Positions 8,551 to 17,174 of a stretch of 64,000 nt of DNA are shown here, piece by piece. Origin of the DNA: Micromonospora sediminicola (GTDB lineage Bacteria > Actinomycetota > Actinomycetes > Mycobacteriales > Micromonosporaceae); contig NZ_FLRH01000003.1 of NCBI RefSeq assembly GCF_900089585.1, positions 1,535,001 through 1,599,000 of the forward strand. Reading direction: 5' to 3'. Both the position numbers and the translations under genes were made by a program. Each line of letters opens with the position of its first letter. The stretch's first letter is position 1. The notes beneath the pieces are model-generated. The model did no database searches, was not told the DNA's origin, and worked only from the letters and a program-made list of their open reading frames with translations.

Positions 8551-9768
8551 TCAGCCGGCCAGCACGGCGGCGAGCTGCGCCACCGCGTGGTCGATCTCGT
8601 CCTCGGTGATCACCAGCGGCGGGGCGAGCCGGATGGTCGAGCCGTGGGTGTCCTTGGCCAGCACCCCCCGCTCCATCAGCCGCTCGCAGGCCTCCCGGCC
8701 GCTCATCAGCGCCGGGTCGATGTCGACGCCGGCCCAGAGGCCGCGGACGCGCACGGCGACGAGGCCCTTGCCGAGCAGCGCCTCCAGACCGGTCCGCAGC
8801 CGCTCGCCCAGCTCGGCCGAGCGCCGCTGGAACTCGCCGGTGGCGAGCAGGCGGACCACCTCGGTGGCGACCGCGCAGGCCAGCGGGTTGCCGCCGAACG
8901 TGGAGCCGTGCTGGCCCGGCTTGAGCACGCCGAGCACGTCGGCGTTCGCGGCCACCGCGGAGACCGGCACGATGCCGCCGCCGAGCGCCTTGCCCAGCAG
9001 GTACATGTCCGGGACGACGCCCTCGTGCTCGCAGGCGAAGGTGTGGCCGGTGCGGCCCAGGCCGGACTGGATCTCGTCGGCGATGAAGAGCACGTTCCGG
9101 TCGGTGCAGAGCTGGCGCACACCCGGCAGGTAACCCTCCGGCGGCACCACGACGCCCTGCTCGCCCTGGATCGGCTCCAGCAGCACGGCCACCGTGTTCT
9201 CGTCGATCGCCGCGGTGAGCGCGTCCAGGTCGCCGTAGGGGACCACGGTGAAGCCCGGCGTGTACGGCCCGAAGTCGGCCCGCGCGTCCTCGTCGGTGGA
9301 GAAGCTGACGATGGTGGTGGTGCGGCCGTGGAAGTTGCCCTCCGCCACCACGATGTTGGCCTGGCCCGGGGCCACGCCCTTGACCTGGTAGCCCCACTTG
9401 CGGGCGACCTTGATGCCGGTCTCCACCGCCTCGGCGCCGGTGTTCATCGGCAGCACCAGATCCTTGCCGCAGAGCGCGGCGAGTTCCCGGCAGAAGTCGG
9501 CGAACTGGTCGTGGATGAACGCCCGGCTGGTCAGCGTGAGCCGGTCGAGCTGCGCGTGCGCGGCCTCGATCAGCTTCGGGTGCCGGTGGCCGAAGTTCAG
9601 CGCGGAGTAGCCGGCCAGGCAGTCCAGGTAGCGGCGGCCGTCCACGTCGGTCAGCCAGGCGCCCTCGGCCGACGAGATCACCACGGGCAGCGGGTGGTAG
9701 TTGTGCGCCGTGTGACGCTCCGCGTCCCGGACCGCGGACGGAGTCCGCAGCATGTCGTCGATGATCAC
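8551..9768 (-). CDS. rocD: Ornithine--oxo-acid aminotransferase
   Basis: Class-III PLP aminotransferase of 405 aa. It transfers the delta-amino group of ornithine to 2-oxoglutarate to give glutamate-5-semialdehyde. Diagnostic segments are HNYHPLPVVI near the N-terminus, the NTGAEAVETG motif, FHGRT, the PLP-phosphate region LFIADEIQSG, and the Schiff-base lysine in LLGKALGGG (Lys260). The GTG at 9768 is preceded by AAAGG and overlaps the ddaH stop as GTGA, so translation is coupled. An adjacent arginine-derivative hydrolase is also known in mycobacteria (Rv2323c beside rocD1), and this context supports arginine/ornithine catabolism. It ends at a shared terminator. Confidence 0.93.
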   Translation of the reverse strand: MIIDDMLRTPSAVRDAERHTAHNYHPLPVVISSAEGAWLTDVDGRRYLDCLAGYSALNFGHRHPKLIEAAHAQLDRLTLTSRAFIHDQFADFCRELAALCGKDLVLPMNTGAEAVETGIKVARKWGYQVKGVAPGQANIVVAEGNFHGRTTTIVSFSTDEDARADFGPYTPGFTVVPYGDLDALTAAIDENTVAVLLEPIQGEQGVVVPPEGYLPGVRQLCTDRNVLFIADEIQSGLGRTGHTFACEHEGVVPDMYLLGKALGGGIVPVSAVAANADVLGVLKPGQHGSTFGGNPLACAVATEVVRLLATGEFQRRSAELGERLRTGLEALLGKGLVAVRVRGLWAGVDIDPALMSGREACERLMERGVLAKDTHGSTIRLAPPLVITEDEIDHAVAQLAAVLAG

Positions 9769-10586
9769 TTGCTCGCCTTTCCCTGACGGAGTCGCAACGT
9801 GCAGCACTTCGGTCCGCCGCCGGCCTTGCGCAGCTCGGACAGGTCGATCCCGATGGTCTCGTAGCCCCGGTCGCGCAGCTTCGCGGCCAGGTCGGTGGCC
9901 TGCGCGGGCAGCACCACGTGCCGGCCGTCGCTGACCGCGTTCAGGCCCAGCACCTCGGCGTCGGCCATGGTGGCGTGGATCGCGTCCGGGAAGAGCCGGC
10001 GCAGCACCGCCCGGCTGCCCGGGGAGAACGCCTCCGGCAGGTACGCCACGGTCCGCTCGTCGAGCACGGTGAGCGCGGTGTCCAGGTGGTAGAAGCGCGG
10101 GTCCACCAGCTGCATGGTGATCACCGGATAGCCGAAGACCTCCTGGAGCTGCGCGTGCGAGGCGTGCGCGGTGCGGAACCCGGTGCCGGCGAGCAGGTGG
10201 TCGCCGACCAGCAGGACGTCGCCCTCGCCCTCGTTGACGTGCTTCGGGTCGTACATCTCGAAGCCGGCGGCCTCGAACCAGGCCCGGTAGGCAGGCGCCT
10301 CGTCGGCGCGCTGCGGGTCGCGGAACTGCACCGCCATCGCCCTGTCGTCGATCACGGTGCCGCCGTTGGCGGCGAAGACCATGTCCGGCAGCCCGGCGAC
10401 CGGGTCGATCAGCTCGACGTCGTGACCCAGGTCGAGGTAGGTCCGGCGGAGCTGCTCCCACTGCCGGATCGCCAGGTCGGCGTCGACCGGGGCGGTCGGG
10501 TCCATCCACGGGTTGATCGCGTAGTCGACGGCGAAGTACGTCGGCCGGCACATGAGGAAGCGCTGGCGGGTGGCGTCCATCGTCAT
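9765..10586 (-). CDS. ddaH: Dimethylargininase / amidinotransferase-fold arginine-derivative hydrolase
   Basis: Pentein-fold enzyme of 273 aa. The order of motifs fits DDAH: CRPTYFAVDYAINPWM at the N-terminus, FAANGG, the His-containing segment GTGFRTAHASH, and the nucleophile Cys in GGGPKCCTL near the C-terminus (Cys261 or Cys262). The family hydrolyses methylated arginines, or arginine in related enzymes, to citrulline plus an amine. Citrulline or ornithine could then feed RocD. The ATG at 10586 is preceded by GGGAG at good spacing. Promoter elements and three phased repeats lie upstream. Distinguishing DDAH from arginine deiminase-like hydrolases needs the full active-site pocket; DDAH is favoured by length and by the neighbouring rocD. 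Confidence 0.85.
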   Translation of the reverse strand: MTMDATRQRFLMCRPTYFAVDYAINPWMDPTAPVDADLAIRQWEQLRRTYLDLGHDVELIDPVAGLPDMVFAANGGTVIDDRAMAVQFRDPQRADEAPAYRAWFEAAGFEMYDPKHVNEGEGDVLLVGDHLLAGTGFRTAHASHAQLQEVFGYPVITMQLVDPRFYHLDTALTVLDERTVAYLPEAFSPGSRAVLRRLFPDAIHATMADAEVLGLNAVSDGRHVVLPAQATDLAAKLRDRGYETIGIDLSELRKAGGGPKCCTLRLRQGKASK

Positions 10587-10649
10587 GTCGTGCTCCCAGG
10601 GTCGGGCGCGCCCGGCCACGGTCGGCCCACGGGCTGGCGCCGTGGTCCA

Positions 10650-10749
10650 ACGTTATGCGCCCCGGTACGACGACATCCACCGCGATAACGTGCGTCGAGC
10701 AGCGGATCGTTGCGTCTGGACCGCTCGGCACGACGGAACGTTGCGTCGA
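10650..10749 (-). promoter_or_regulatory. ddaH-rocD promoter with three phased repeats
   Basis: On the minus strand TAACGT (10650-10655) is a good -10, giving a leader of about 55 nt. Upstream are three copies of GACGCAACG-like sequence; on the plus strand TGCGTC lies at 10691, 10711 and 10742. Intervals of 20 and 31 bp put them on one helical face, as expected for an oligomeric Lrp/AsnC-type regulator. No such regulator is encoded nearby. Confidence 0.45.
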
Positions 10750-10784
10750 CAGCTCACGCTGGCCGCTCGTACCCCGGACACAAC

Positions 10785-10813
10785 TTCGGGGGCGGCGAAC
10801 CGCCGCCCCCGAA
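10785..10813. terminator. Perfect hairpin downstream of the calcium-repeat protein gene
   Basis: Arms of 13 bases (TTCGGGGGCGGCG and its complement) surround an AAC loop. It lies about 75 bp past the stop of the minus-strand gene ending at 10889 and upstream of the ddaH promoter, so it should insulate the two units. Confidence 0.7.
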
Positions 10814-10888
10814 AGAGGTTGTGCCCGGCCGGTGAACCACCGGAGCTGGTCGGGCTGCCGGCGCTGCCGGCGATCGGAAATGTGCCCG

Positions 10889-11695
10889 TCAGAACCGATC
10901 GGCAAACTGTGAGTCGAGCCACTCGCGCAGCCGGCCCACCCACTCGCCGTCGGTCGTCGGCCAGTCGAACTGGCCGGTCATCGCCACGACGCCGAGCACC
11001 ACGGCGGCGATGCCGACCGCCACGCCGATCAGCGCGTCGGTCTTCCCGGCCACGTGCCGGCGCCGGGTGGCGATCAGCCCCAGGACGGCCAGCACCGCGC
11101 CGACCGCGCCCAGCCCGATGCCGTAGCCGGCCAGCGTGCCGGAGAGCACGAACAGCGCGCCGACCACGGAGACGATCAGGCCGAGCGTGGCGAGGAGGCT
11201 GGCTCGCGGCTTCTTCGTCAGCGCCGGGTCGGGCTCGCGGTCGGGACGGCCGTCGCCGTCGGTGTCGACGGGGCGGGCCACGGGGCCGGCCACGGTCGGG
11301 TCGACGGGGCGGTCGGGACGCCCGTCACCGTCCAGGTCGACGGTGCGGTCCCTGGTGGGGTCCGGGTCGACGGGCGTCGCGGTCGGGCCCGACGAGCGTC
11401 GGGTCACCGCGCGCGCCGCGGCGGCCCGCTGCGCCGCCCGCCGCTCCGGCTCGCCGGTCCGCTCCGCGACGTCGACCCGGTCGGCGTCCGCGACCCGGTC
11501 GGCCTCGGCGGCCCGCTCCGCCTCGGTGGCGGTCGCGCCGCTGCGGTACGTGGTCTGCGTGGCGTCCCGGTCGGTCACCACCGGCCGGTCGGTCGGCGCG
11601 TCCGCGGCGGTGTTCCCGTCGCGGGCGTCCACCACGCCGTCGCCGTTCACATCGGTATTCGACGCCGGAGGGTTCCGGCGGGACAGGATCTTCAC
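10889..11695 (-). CDS. Membrane protein with thrombospondin-type-3/dockerin-like calcium-binding repeats
   Basis: A 268-aa protein. The N-terminal half is hydrophilic and contains three Asp-rich loops, DVNGDGVVDARDG, DLDGDGRPD and DTDGDGRPD. These resemble EF-hand, dockerin or thrombospondin type 3 calcium loops and are spaced by acidic and Arg/Ala-rich linkers. The C-terminal half (about 165-245) has three hydrophobic helices in Ala/Gly/Leu/Val-rich sequence, followed by a short WPTTDGEW tail. GTG 11695 has a textbook AGGAGG seven bases upstream. There is no signal peptide, so the repeats may face the cytosol unless the topology is inverted. The function is unknown. It could sense divalent ions at the membrane, which is inference only. 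Confidence 0.7.
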   Translation of the reverse strand: MKILSRRNPPASNTDVNGDGVVDARDGNTAADAPTDRPVVTDRDATQTTYRSGATATEAERAAEADRVADADRVDVAERTGEPERRAAQRAAAARAVTRRSSGPTATPVDPDPTRDRTVDLDGDGRPDRPVDPTVAGPVARPVDTDGDGRPDREPDPALTKKPRASLLATLGLIVSVVGALFVLSGTLAGYGIGLGAVGAVLAVLGLIATRRRHVAGKTDALIGVAVGIAAVVLGVVAMTGQFDWPTTDGEWVGRLREWLDSQFADRF

Positions 11696-11751
11696 GATGG
11701 CACCTCCTGATCCAGGCGCGGAGGCCGCGCATGACAGGGAAGAGGTACCCA

Positions 11752-11791
11752 GGCGCGCGGAAATCGACACCCGTCGCCCGCTCCGCGCGCC
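11752..11791 (-). terminator. Hairpin after the CBM2 protein gene
   Basis: GGCGCGCGGA at 11752-11761 pairs with TCCGCGCGCC at 11782-11791 across a 20-nt loop, immediately after the stop of the minus-strand gene ending at 11797. There is no U-tract, which is common for actinobacterial terminators. Confidence 0.5.
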
Positions 11792-11796
11792 CCGGG

Positions 11797-12528
11797 TCAC
11801 CCGCGGCAGTCCGGCGTGATGGCGCCGGGCGCCGCGCTGGTCGCCACGAGCAGGCCGAACGTCGTCGAGCCGCCCGGGGGCAGCGTCCCGTTCCAGGAGG
11901 CGTTGCGGACCGTGACGTCCGGGCCGACGCCCTCCGCGACTCCGCCCCAGACCGACTGGACGCGTTCGTCACCGGACCACCGCCAGGAGGTGAGCCAGCC
12001 CGACATCTGCGCGGTCCCGTTGTTGCGCACGGTGACCGTGGCGACGAAGCCGCCGCCCCAGCTGCTGTCGACCGTGGCCGTCGCGGCGCAGAACGACAGG
12101 GTCCGCGCCGGCCCGCCGATCACGTACGGATCCCGCACGCCCTTGGTGTCGCCGAACCGGAACCAGTAGGCGGTGCCCGGTGTCAACCCGCCGACGGTCA
12201 CCGACCCCGAGCGGTCCAGGCCCGTGACGGCCTCGGCCACCGGATCGCGCCACTGCGTGGCGTCCTCGCGGCTGGCGAAGAGGCTGACGAGCAGCGGGGG
12301 GTCGTAGCCGCAGGGTGGGCTGAGCACCATCCAGTAGGTGATGGTGAGACTGCTGGTGGTGGCCCCGGTGACCTGGCCGCTGACCGGCAGCGCGGGTGGG
12401 CAGGTCAGCGTCGGGGCGGGCGTGGGCGTCGCCGCCGTGGGGGCGGGCGAGCGGAGGGTGCCGGCCGGTGCGGCCAGGCCGGTCAGGGCGAGTGCGGCGG
12501 CCAGGGCCGCGCCGAACGTACGAACCAT
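11797..12528 (-). CDS. Secreted fibronectin-III / CBM2 carbohydrate-binding protein
   Basis: A 243-aa exported protein. Residues 1-25 form a Sec signal (MVRTFGAALAAALALTGLAAPAG), followed by an Ala/Pro/Thr linker. About 40-140 resembles a fibronectin type III domain (VTGLDRSGSVTVGGLTPGTAYWFR). About 145-240 is a family-2 carbohydrate-binding module with spaced aromatic residues (SSWGGGF, SGWLTSWRW, NASWNGTL). CBM2 binds cellulose or chitin. No catalytic domain is present, so this is a free-standing binding or adaptor protein, possibly a lectin-like accessory to the GH16 enzyme 6 kb away. AGGAGA lies upstream of ATG 12528. Terminal cysteines could form the CBM disulfide. Confidence 0.8.
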   Translation of the reverse strand: MVRTFGAALAAALALTGLAAPAGTLRSPAPTAATPTPAPTLTCPPALPVSGQVTGATTSSLTITYWMVLSPPCGYDPPLLVSLFASREDATQWRDPVAEAVTGLDRSGSVTVGGLTPGTAYWFRFGDTKGVRDPYVIGGPARTLSFCAATATVDSSWGGGFVATVTVRNNGTAQMSGWLTSWRWSGDERVQSVWGGVAEGVGPDVTVRNASWNGTLPPGGSTTFGLLVATSAAPGAITPDCRG

Positions 12529-12818
12529 GGGGTTCTCCTGGGACTGCGGGCGCCGGGCCGGGCCGGCGCCGGACGGGAGACGGTCACGGCCCGCGGCGCG
12601 ATCTCCTCGGCGCGGCCCTGCACCGTGGCGCGACCAGCGGGACGGGTGGGGGAGAGGCTGCCCGGCGCCGGGTGGCGCACCACCCCGCGCGTCCCTCCCC
12701 GGATCGAGCGGCTCGCACCGGCTCCCGGGCGCTAACTTGACCAGTCTGGCATTCGACAGTCGTCGATTCAATGACGTCCCGTGGCCGGGTCCGACCCGGC
12801 TGGCTAACCTTGGCGGTC
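12529..12818. other. Divergent intergenic region between the CBM2 gene and nei2
   Basis: About 290 bp without a gene. It holds the 5' leader of the minus-strand CBM2 gene, a small inverted repeat TCGAC-AGTC-GTCGA at 12753-12766, and TAACCT at 12805-12810, eight bases before the nei2 GTG. No small ORF with a ribosome-binding site was seen. Confidence 0.5.
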
Positions 12819-13628
12819 GTGCCAGAGGGACACACCATCCACCGCCTCGCCACCCGGCACGCCGAGCTGTTCGCCGGCGACAAGGTGCACGTCGACAGCC
12901 CGCAGGGGCGCTTCGCCGAGGGCGCCGCCCGCCTCAGCGGCACCGTCCTCGACGGCACCGAGGCGTACGGCAAGCACCTGCTGCACCACTACGCCGGCGA
13001 GCTGACGCTGCACGTGCACCTCGGGCTGTACGGGAAGTTCGCCGACGGGTCGGGGGCGCCACCGCCGGCGGTCGGGCAGGTGCGGCTGCGCCTGCGCAGC
13101 GACCGGCACTGGCTGGAACTGCGCGGACCCACCGCCTGCGAGCTGCTCACCCCGCCCGAGGTGGCGGCGCTGCGCGGGCGGCTCGGCCCCGACCCGCTGC
13201 GCGCCGACGCCGACCCGGACCGGGCGTACGCGCGGATCCGGCGCAGCCCCACCCCGCTGGCCGCGCTGCTGCTGGACCAGTCCGTGGTGGCCGGCACCGG
13301 CCTGATCTTCGTGACCGAGGCGCTGTTCCGCGCCGCCCTGCCGCCGCTGCTGCCGGGACGGGACCTGACGCCGGCCGGTTGGGCGGACCTCTGGGTGGAC
13401 CTGGTGACCCTGATGACCCGCGCGGTCGAGCGGGGCCGGATCGACACCGTGCGCGACGCGCACCTGCCGGAGGCGACGGGCCGGGCGCCCCGCGTCGACC
13501 GGCACGGCGGCGAGGTCTACGTCTACCGCCGTCCCGGCGCGCCCTGCCACGTCTGCGGTACCGAGGTACGCCGGGGCACGCTGGCCGGCCGCAACCTCTA
13601 CTGGTGCCCCACCTGCCAGGCGGGCTGA
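12819..13628 (+). CDS. nei2: Fpg/Nei-family DNA glycosylase (Nei2-like)
   Basis: Base-excision-repair glycosylase/AP lyase of 269 aa. The GTG at 12819 is the only start that gives the obligatory Pro2-Glu3 catalytic N-terminus (PEGHTIHRLA), so it overrides a longer in-frame extension. The segment HVHLGLYGKF belongs to the N-terminal sandwich, the helix-two-turn-helix follows (about 140-200), and the C-terminus carries a zinc finger with CHVC and CPTC. The PEGHTI start is the endonuclease VIII (Nei) type rather than Fpg. It removes oxidised pyrimidines and cleaves the abasic site. The gene may be leaderless (TAACCT eight bases upstream) and converges with the kinase gene with one base between stops. 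Confidence 0.93.
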   Translation: MPEGHTIHRLATRHAELFAGDKVHVDSPQGRFAEGAARLSGTVLDGTEAYGKHLLHHYAGELTLHVHLGLYGKFADGSGAPPPAVGQVRLRLRSDRHWLELRGPTACELLTPPEVAALRGRLGPDPLRADADPDRAYARIRRSPTPLAALLLDQSVVAGTGLIFVTEALFRAALPPLLPGRDLTPAGWADLWVDLVTLMTRAVERGRIDTVRDAHLPEATGRAPRVDRHGGEVYVYRRPGAPCHVCGTEVRRGTLAGRNLYWCPTCQAG

Positions 13629-13629
13629 G

Positions 13630-14502
13630 TCACCCCTCGCCCAGCAGCCAGCGGACCGTCTCGACCTGGCCGGGGAAGACCTGGTCGCCGCCGATGCTCC
13701 AGGCCAACGTCTGGCCGACCGCCCACCCGCGCACCCGCTCCCGGTCCAGGCCCAGTTCGGCGCTGAGCCGGTCGAGCCGGTGCCGCACCAGCGCCGGGGA
13801 GTGACCCAGCTCCGCGCCGCGCACCAGCGGCACCACCGCGAACTCCCGCTCGCCGACCAGCGGCTTCGGGTCGATGACCAGCCACGGCTCGCGGCCGGCG
13901 GCCAGCACGTTGCCGGCGTGCAGGTCCTGGTTGACCAGCACCTGCTCGCCCTGGTCCGGCGCCAGCTCGGCCAACAGCCCGAGCGCGGCGTCCAGCAGCC
14001 GCCGCTCGTACGGGCGGTTGGCCCGCCGCCAGTTCCCCGGCATCCGCTCCGCCCAGCCGGCCGCCTCCTCGGCGAGCGAGGTGAACGGCGGCCCGGCCGG
14101 CACCCCGAGCCGGGGCAGCAGGCCGACCGCGACGTCGAGCGCGGCGTCGACCGGCAGCGTGTGCAGCGGCGTGCCCGGGTCGCACCGCTCGACCAGCAGC
14201 GCCCGGCGACCGGCGTCGTGGGCGAGCAGCCGGATCGCGCCCCGACCGGCCCAGTGCGCCAGCGCGGTGGCCTCGTGGACGCTGTCGTCGTCCGGGTACT
14301 GGAGCTTCAGCACCGCCCGCGTGCCGTCCGGCAGCTCGGCCGGCAGGGCCAGTGACGCGAACGCGTACGCGAACGGCGGGCCGAGCGTCAGCTCCCACCG
14401 CGCGACGCAGTCCGCCAGCCGACCGGGCAGCTCCGCCAGCCAGGCCCGGCCGACCTCGGTCCGTTCGACCCAGCGCAGCCCGTCCGGGATCTCCCACCGC
14501 AT
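13630..14502 (-). CDS. APH(6)/hydroxyurea-type aminoglycoside phosphotransferase family protein
   Basis: Kinase-like protein of 290 aa. It shows the N-terminal ATP-binding lobe with AVLKLQYP, then the Brenner box NQDLHAGNVL (catalytic Asp, Mg-binding Asn) and VIDPKPLVGEREF replacing the DFG segment. This combination is typical of the APH(6)/hydroxyurea phosphotransferase family, whose characterised members inactivate streptomycin or hydroxyurea. Many actinobacterial members have no proven resistance role. ATG 14502 follows AGGATGG; in-frame upstream sequence looks non-coding. It converges with nei2. It may be a housekeeping small-molecule kinase or intrinsic resistance; the sequence cannot decide. 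Confidence 0.85.
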   Translation of the reverse strand: MRWEIPDGLRWVERTEVGRAWLAELPGRLADCVARWELTLGPPFAYAFASLALPAELPDGTRAVLKLQYPDDDSVHEATALAHWAGRGAIRLLAHDAGRRALLVERCDPGTPLHTLPVDAALDVAVGLLPRLGVPAGPPFTSLAEEAAGWAERMPGNWRRANRPYERRLLDAALGLLAELAPDQGEQVLVNQDLHAGNVLAAGREPWLVIDPKPLVGEREFAVVPLVRGAELGHSPALVRHRLDRLSAELGLDRERVRGWAVGQTLAWSIGGDQVFPGQVETVRWLLGEG

Positions 14503-14607
14503 CCGGCCATCCTGGTCGTGTCCGCCCTCGCGGACAACCCGGGCGACCGCCCGCGCCGCCCGGAACATCGAATGTGCGCAGTTCGACCTGCCCGACAGGT
14601 CCGACGC

Positions 14608-15996
14608 TCACCGGCCGGTGCCGGCCAGGGCGTCGACGGCCTTGCGGGCGGCGATCAGCACCGGGTCCCAGACCGGGGCGTACGGCGGGGCGTAGCCCAG
14701 GTCGAGCGCGGTCATCTCGTCCACCGTCATGCCGTTCCAGAGCGCCACGGCGAGCGCGTCGATCCGCTTGGCCGCCTCGGACCGGCCGACGATCTGCGCT
14801 CCGAGCAGCCGCCCGCTGGGTCGCTCGGCGATCAGCTTCACGGTCATCTTCTCCGCGCCCGGGTAGTAGCCGGCCCGGTTCGTCGACTCGGCCAGCACGG
14901 TGACGAACTCGAAGCCGGCCTTGACCGCGTCCTGCTCGCGCAGCCCGGTGCGCCCGACCTCCAGGTCGCACACCTTCGTCACGGCGGTGCCGATCACGCC
15001 GGGGAAGGTGGCGTACCCGCCGCCGATGTTGATCCCGACCACCCGGCCCTGCTTGTTGGCGTGGGTGCCGAGAGGGACGTGCACCGGCATGCCGCTGACC
15101 CGGTGCAGGCTCTCCACGCAGTCGCCGGCCGCCCAGACGCCGGGCACGCCGGGCACCCGCATCCGGCGGTCCACCCGGATCGCGCCGGACGGGCCGAGCG
15201 GCAGGCCGGCGGCCTCGGCGAGCGCGGTGTTCGGGCGTACGCCCAGACCCAGCACCACGACGTCGGCCGGGATCGGTCCCTCGGTGGTGACCACCGCGGC
15301 GATCCGCCCGTCCCGTTCATCCAGGCCGGTGACCTTCATCCCGGTGCGGATGCCGATGCCGGTGCCCCGCATCGCCTCGGCCACCAGCTCGCCCATGTCC
15401 GGGTCGACCGTCGACATCGGCTGCGCGGCCTGCTCGACCAGCTGCACCGAGAGCCCGCGCTGCACCAGCGCCTCGGCCATCTCCACGCCGACGTAGCCGC
15501 CGCCGACCACCACCGCGTGCCGGGGCCGGGGCTCGCGTTCGAGCCAGTCGAGCAGTGCGGCGCCGTCGTCGAGCGTCTGCACGCCGAAGACGCCGGCCAC
15601 GTCGTCGCGCGCCCACTCCGGCTGCACCGGTCGGGCGCCGGTGGCGTATACCAGGGTGTCGAAACCGACGCGGACCTCGCGGTCGCCGTCCAGGTCGCGC
15701 GCGACCACCTCGCGACGGTCGAGGTCGATGGCGGTGACCTCGTGCCGCATCCGGACGTCGATGTCGAAGTCGTCGCGGAAGGCTTCCGGGGCGCGGGCCA
15801 CGAGCTGGTCGCGTTCCGGCACCAGGCCGCTGATCCAGTAGGGGATGCGGCAGGCCGAGTAGGACGTGAAGTGACCCCGCTCGAAGGCGACGATCTCCAG
15901 GTCCGTGCGGTCACGACGGCGTCGCGCCTGGGAGGCCGCCGACATGCCGGCGGCGTCCCCGCCGACGACGATCATCCGCTCCGCCACGTCGCTCAT
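14608..15996 (-). CDS. FAD-dependent oxidoreductase, CoA-disulfide-reductase-like
   Basis: Flavoprotein of 462 aa in the pyridine-nucleotide-disulfide oxidoreductase superfamily. It has the FAD dinucleotide fold VVGGDAAGMSAA at the N-terminus, the single redox cysteine in SYSACRIPYW (about Cys49, the position used by CoA-disulfide reductases and NADH oxidases), the NAD(P)H fold VVGGGYVGVEMAEAL, WAAGDC before the second FAD contact, and a C-terminal dimerisation domain ending YAPPYAPVWDPV. It likely reduces a low-molecular-weight disulfide or persulfide, or acts as an NADH oxidase. ATG 15996 is used; ATG 15975 is a possible alternative with GGAG upstream. It lies 32 bp after the ligase gene and may share its transcript. 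Confidence 0.85.
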   Translation of the reverse strand: MSDVAERMIVVGGDAAGMSAASQARRRRDRTDLEIVAFERGHFTSYSACRIPYWISGLVPERDQLVARAPEAFRDDFDIDVRMRHEVTAIDLDRREVVARDLDGDREVRVGFDTLVYATGARPVQPEWARDDVAGVFGVQTLDDGAALLDWLEREPRPRHAVVVGGGYVGVEMAEALVQRGLSVQLVEQAAQPMSTVDPDMGELVAEAMRGTGIGIRTGMKVTGLDERDGRIAAVVTTEGPIPADVVVLGLGVRPNTALAEAAGLPLGPSGAIRVDRRMRVPGVPGVWAAGDCVESLHRVSGMPVHVPLGTHANKQGRVVGINIGGGYATFPGVIGTAVTKVCDLEVGRTGLREQDAVKAGFEFVTVLAESTNRAGYYPGAEKMTVKLIAERPSGRLLGAQIVGRSEAAKRIDALAVALWNGMTVDEMTALDLGYAPPYAPVWDPVLIAARKAVDALAGTGR

Positions 15997-16028
15997 CCTG
16001 TCACGCCGGGCCCCGGCCGGCGGGCAGC

Positions 16029-17174
16029 TCAGCCACGGGTCTGCCGGGCCACGTCCGCGACCACGTCGACCAGCCGGCCGGTACGCGCGAACACCGCCCG
16101 CTGCCGCGCCGCGCCGCTGCCGTGCCGGCGCAGGCCGCCGAGCAGGTCGGTGACCCGCTCGAGGTCGCCGTGCCGCTCCAGTTCCGGGCGGAGCCGGTCG
16201 ACCAGCCGGTCCAGCAGCTCCCAGGCCGGGCGCAGCTCGCCGTCGGTCAGGTCGACGCCCTCGCCCTCCAGCCCGTCGTGGGCGGCCCGCCAGTGCGCCG
16301 CGACCAGCAGGTGGTGGTCGGTGTTGACGGCCGGCCGGCCGGCCGCGATGTCGGTCAGCGCGGTCGCCACGAGCGCCCGGACCAGCGCCGCGACCAGCAC
16401 CGCGTCGTCCACGGAGGGGCAGACGTCGCCGATCCTGATCTCCACGGTCGGGTACTTCGCGGAGAGCCGGGCGTACCAGTAGAGCATCCCCTCGTCCAGC
16501 ATCACGCCGCTGGCGATGAGCTGGCGGATCAGGCGCTCGTAGTGCTCGTGCGACTCCAGGAAGGGGGTGGGCGCGACCGACGGCCAGCGTTCCCACTCGA
16601 CCGAGCGCCAGCTCGCGTAGCCGGTGTCCTCTCCCCGGGAGAACGGGGAGTTGGCGGTGACCGCGTGCAGGATCGGCAGCCAGGGGCGGACGTGGTTGAG
16701 CACGTGGACGCCGGTGTCCGGGTCCGGGATGCCGACGTGCACGTGCATGCCGTTGTTGCCGGGGCCGGGCACCAGCAGCCGGAACCGTTCGATCATCCGG
16801 TCGAAGCGGGGCTTGTCCACCACCGGCGGCACCGGGCCGTCGACCGGACCGGTGCCGATGGCCAGCAGCCGTACGCCGGCCCGCTCGGCGGCGTCGGCCA
16901 GCTCGGTGCGGAGCATCGCCAGCGAGTGCCGGATCGAGGACAGCTCCAGCCCGGGCGGGCTGCCGATCTCGATCTGGCTGGTCTGGAACTCGCGCTCCAC
17001 CTGCCCCCGCAGCTCGGCCGGCACCTGCTCCATCACCAGGTCGACGGCGGGTACGGCGGCGCCGGTGTGCGGGTCGGCCAGCAGGAACTCCTCCTCGACA
17101 CCGACCGTCAGCAGGTCCGTTCCGCCCGGCGCGGCGTTCCGTTCCCGCTCCGCCACTGAGCCGCCCATCGTCAC
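16029..17174 (-). CDS. YbdK-type carboxylate-amine ligase (GCS2 family)
   Basis: A 381-aa member of the glutamate-cysteine ligase 2 family. The N-terminal VGVEEEFLLAD metal-binding strand, GNNGMHVHVG, and the EIRIGDVCPS segment are characteristic of the YbdK branch. YbdK has weak gamma-glutamylcysteine ligase activity and no firm physiological substrate. Mycothiol-producing actinomycetes do not normally need glutathione. GTG 17174 was chosen because GGAGG lies eight bases upstream; ATG 17168 is a close alternative but too far from that site. Its downstream neighbour is a thiol/disulfide-type flavoprotein, which hints at a shared role in thiol chemistry, though this is inference. Confidence 0.8.
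   Translation of the reverse strand: MTMGGSVAERERNAAPGGTDLLTVGVEEEFLLADPHTGAAVPAVDLVMEQVPAELRGQVEREFQTSQIEIGSPPGLELSSIRHSLAMLRTELADAAERAGVRLLAIGTGPVDGPVPPVVDKPRFDRMIERFRLLVPGPGNNGMHVHVGIPDPDTGVHVLNHVRPWLPILHAVTANSPFSRGEDTGYASWRSVEWERWPSVAPTPFLESHEHYERLIRQLIASGVMLDEGMLYWYARLSAKYPTVEIRIGDVCPSVDDAVLVAALVRALVATALTDIAAGRPAVNTDHHLLVAAHWRAAHDGLEGEGVDLTDGELRPAWELLDRLVDRLRPELERHGDLERVTDLLGGLRRHGSGAARQRAVFARTGRLVDVVADVARQTRG

Noticed and set aside
12753..12766. LexA/SOS box upstream of nei2
   Set aside because: TCGAC-AGTC-GTCGA lacks the conserved GAAC/GTTC half-sites of actinobacterial LexA boxes.
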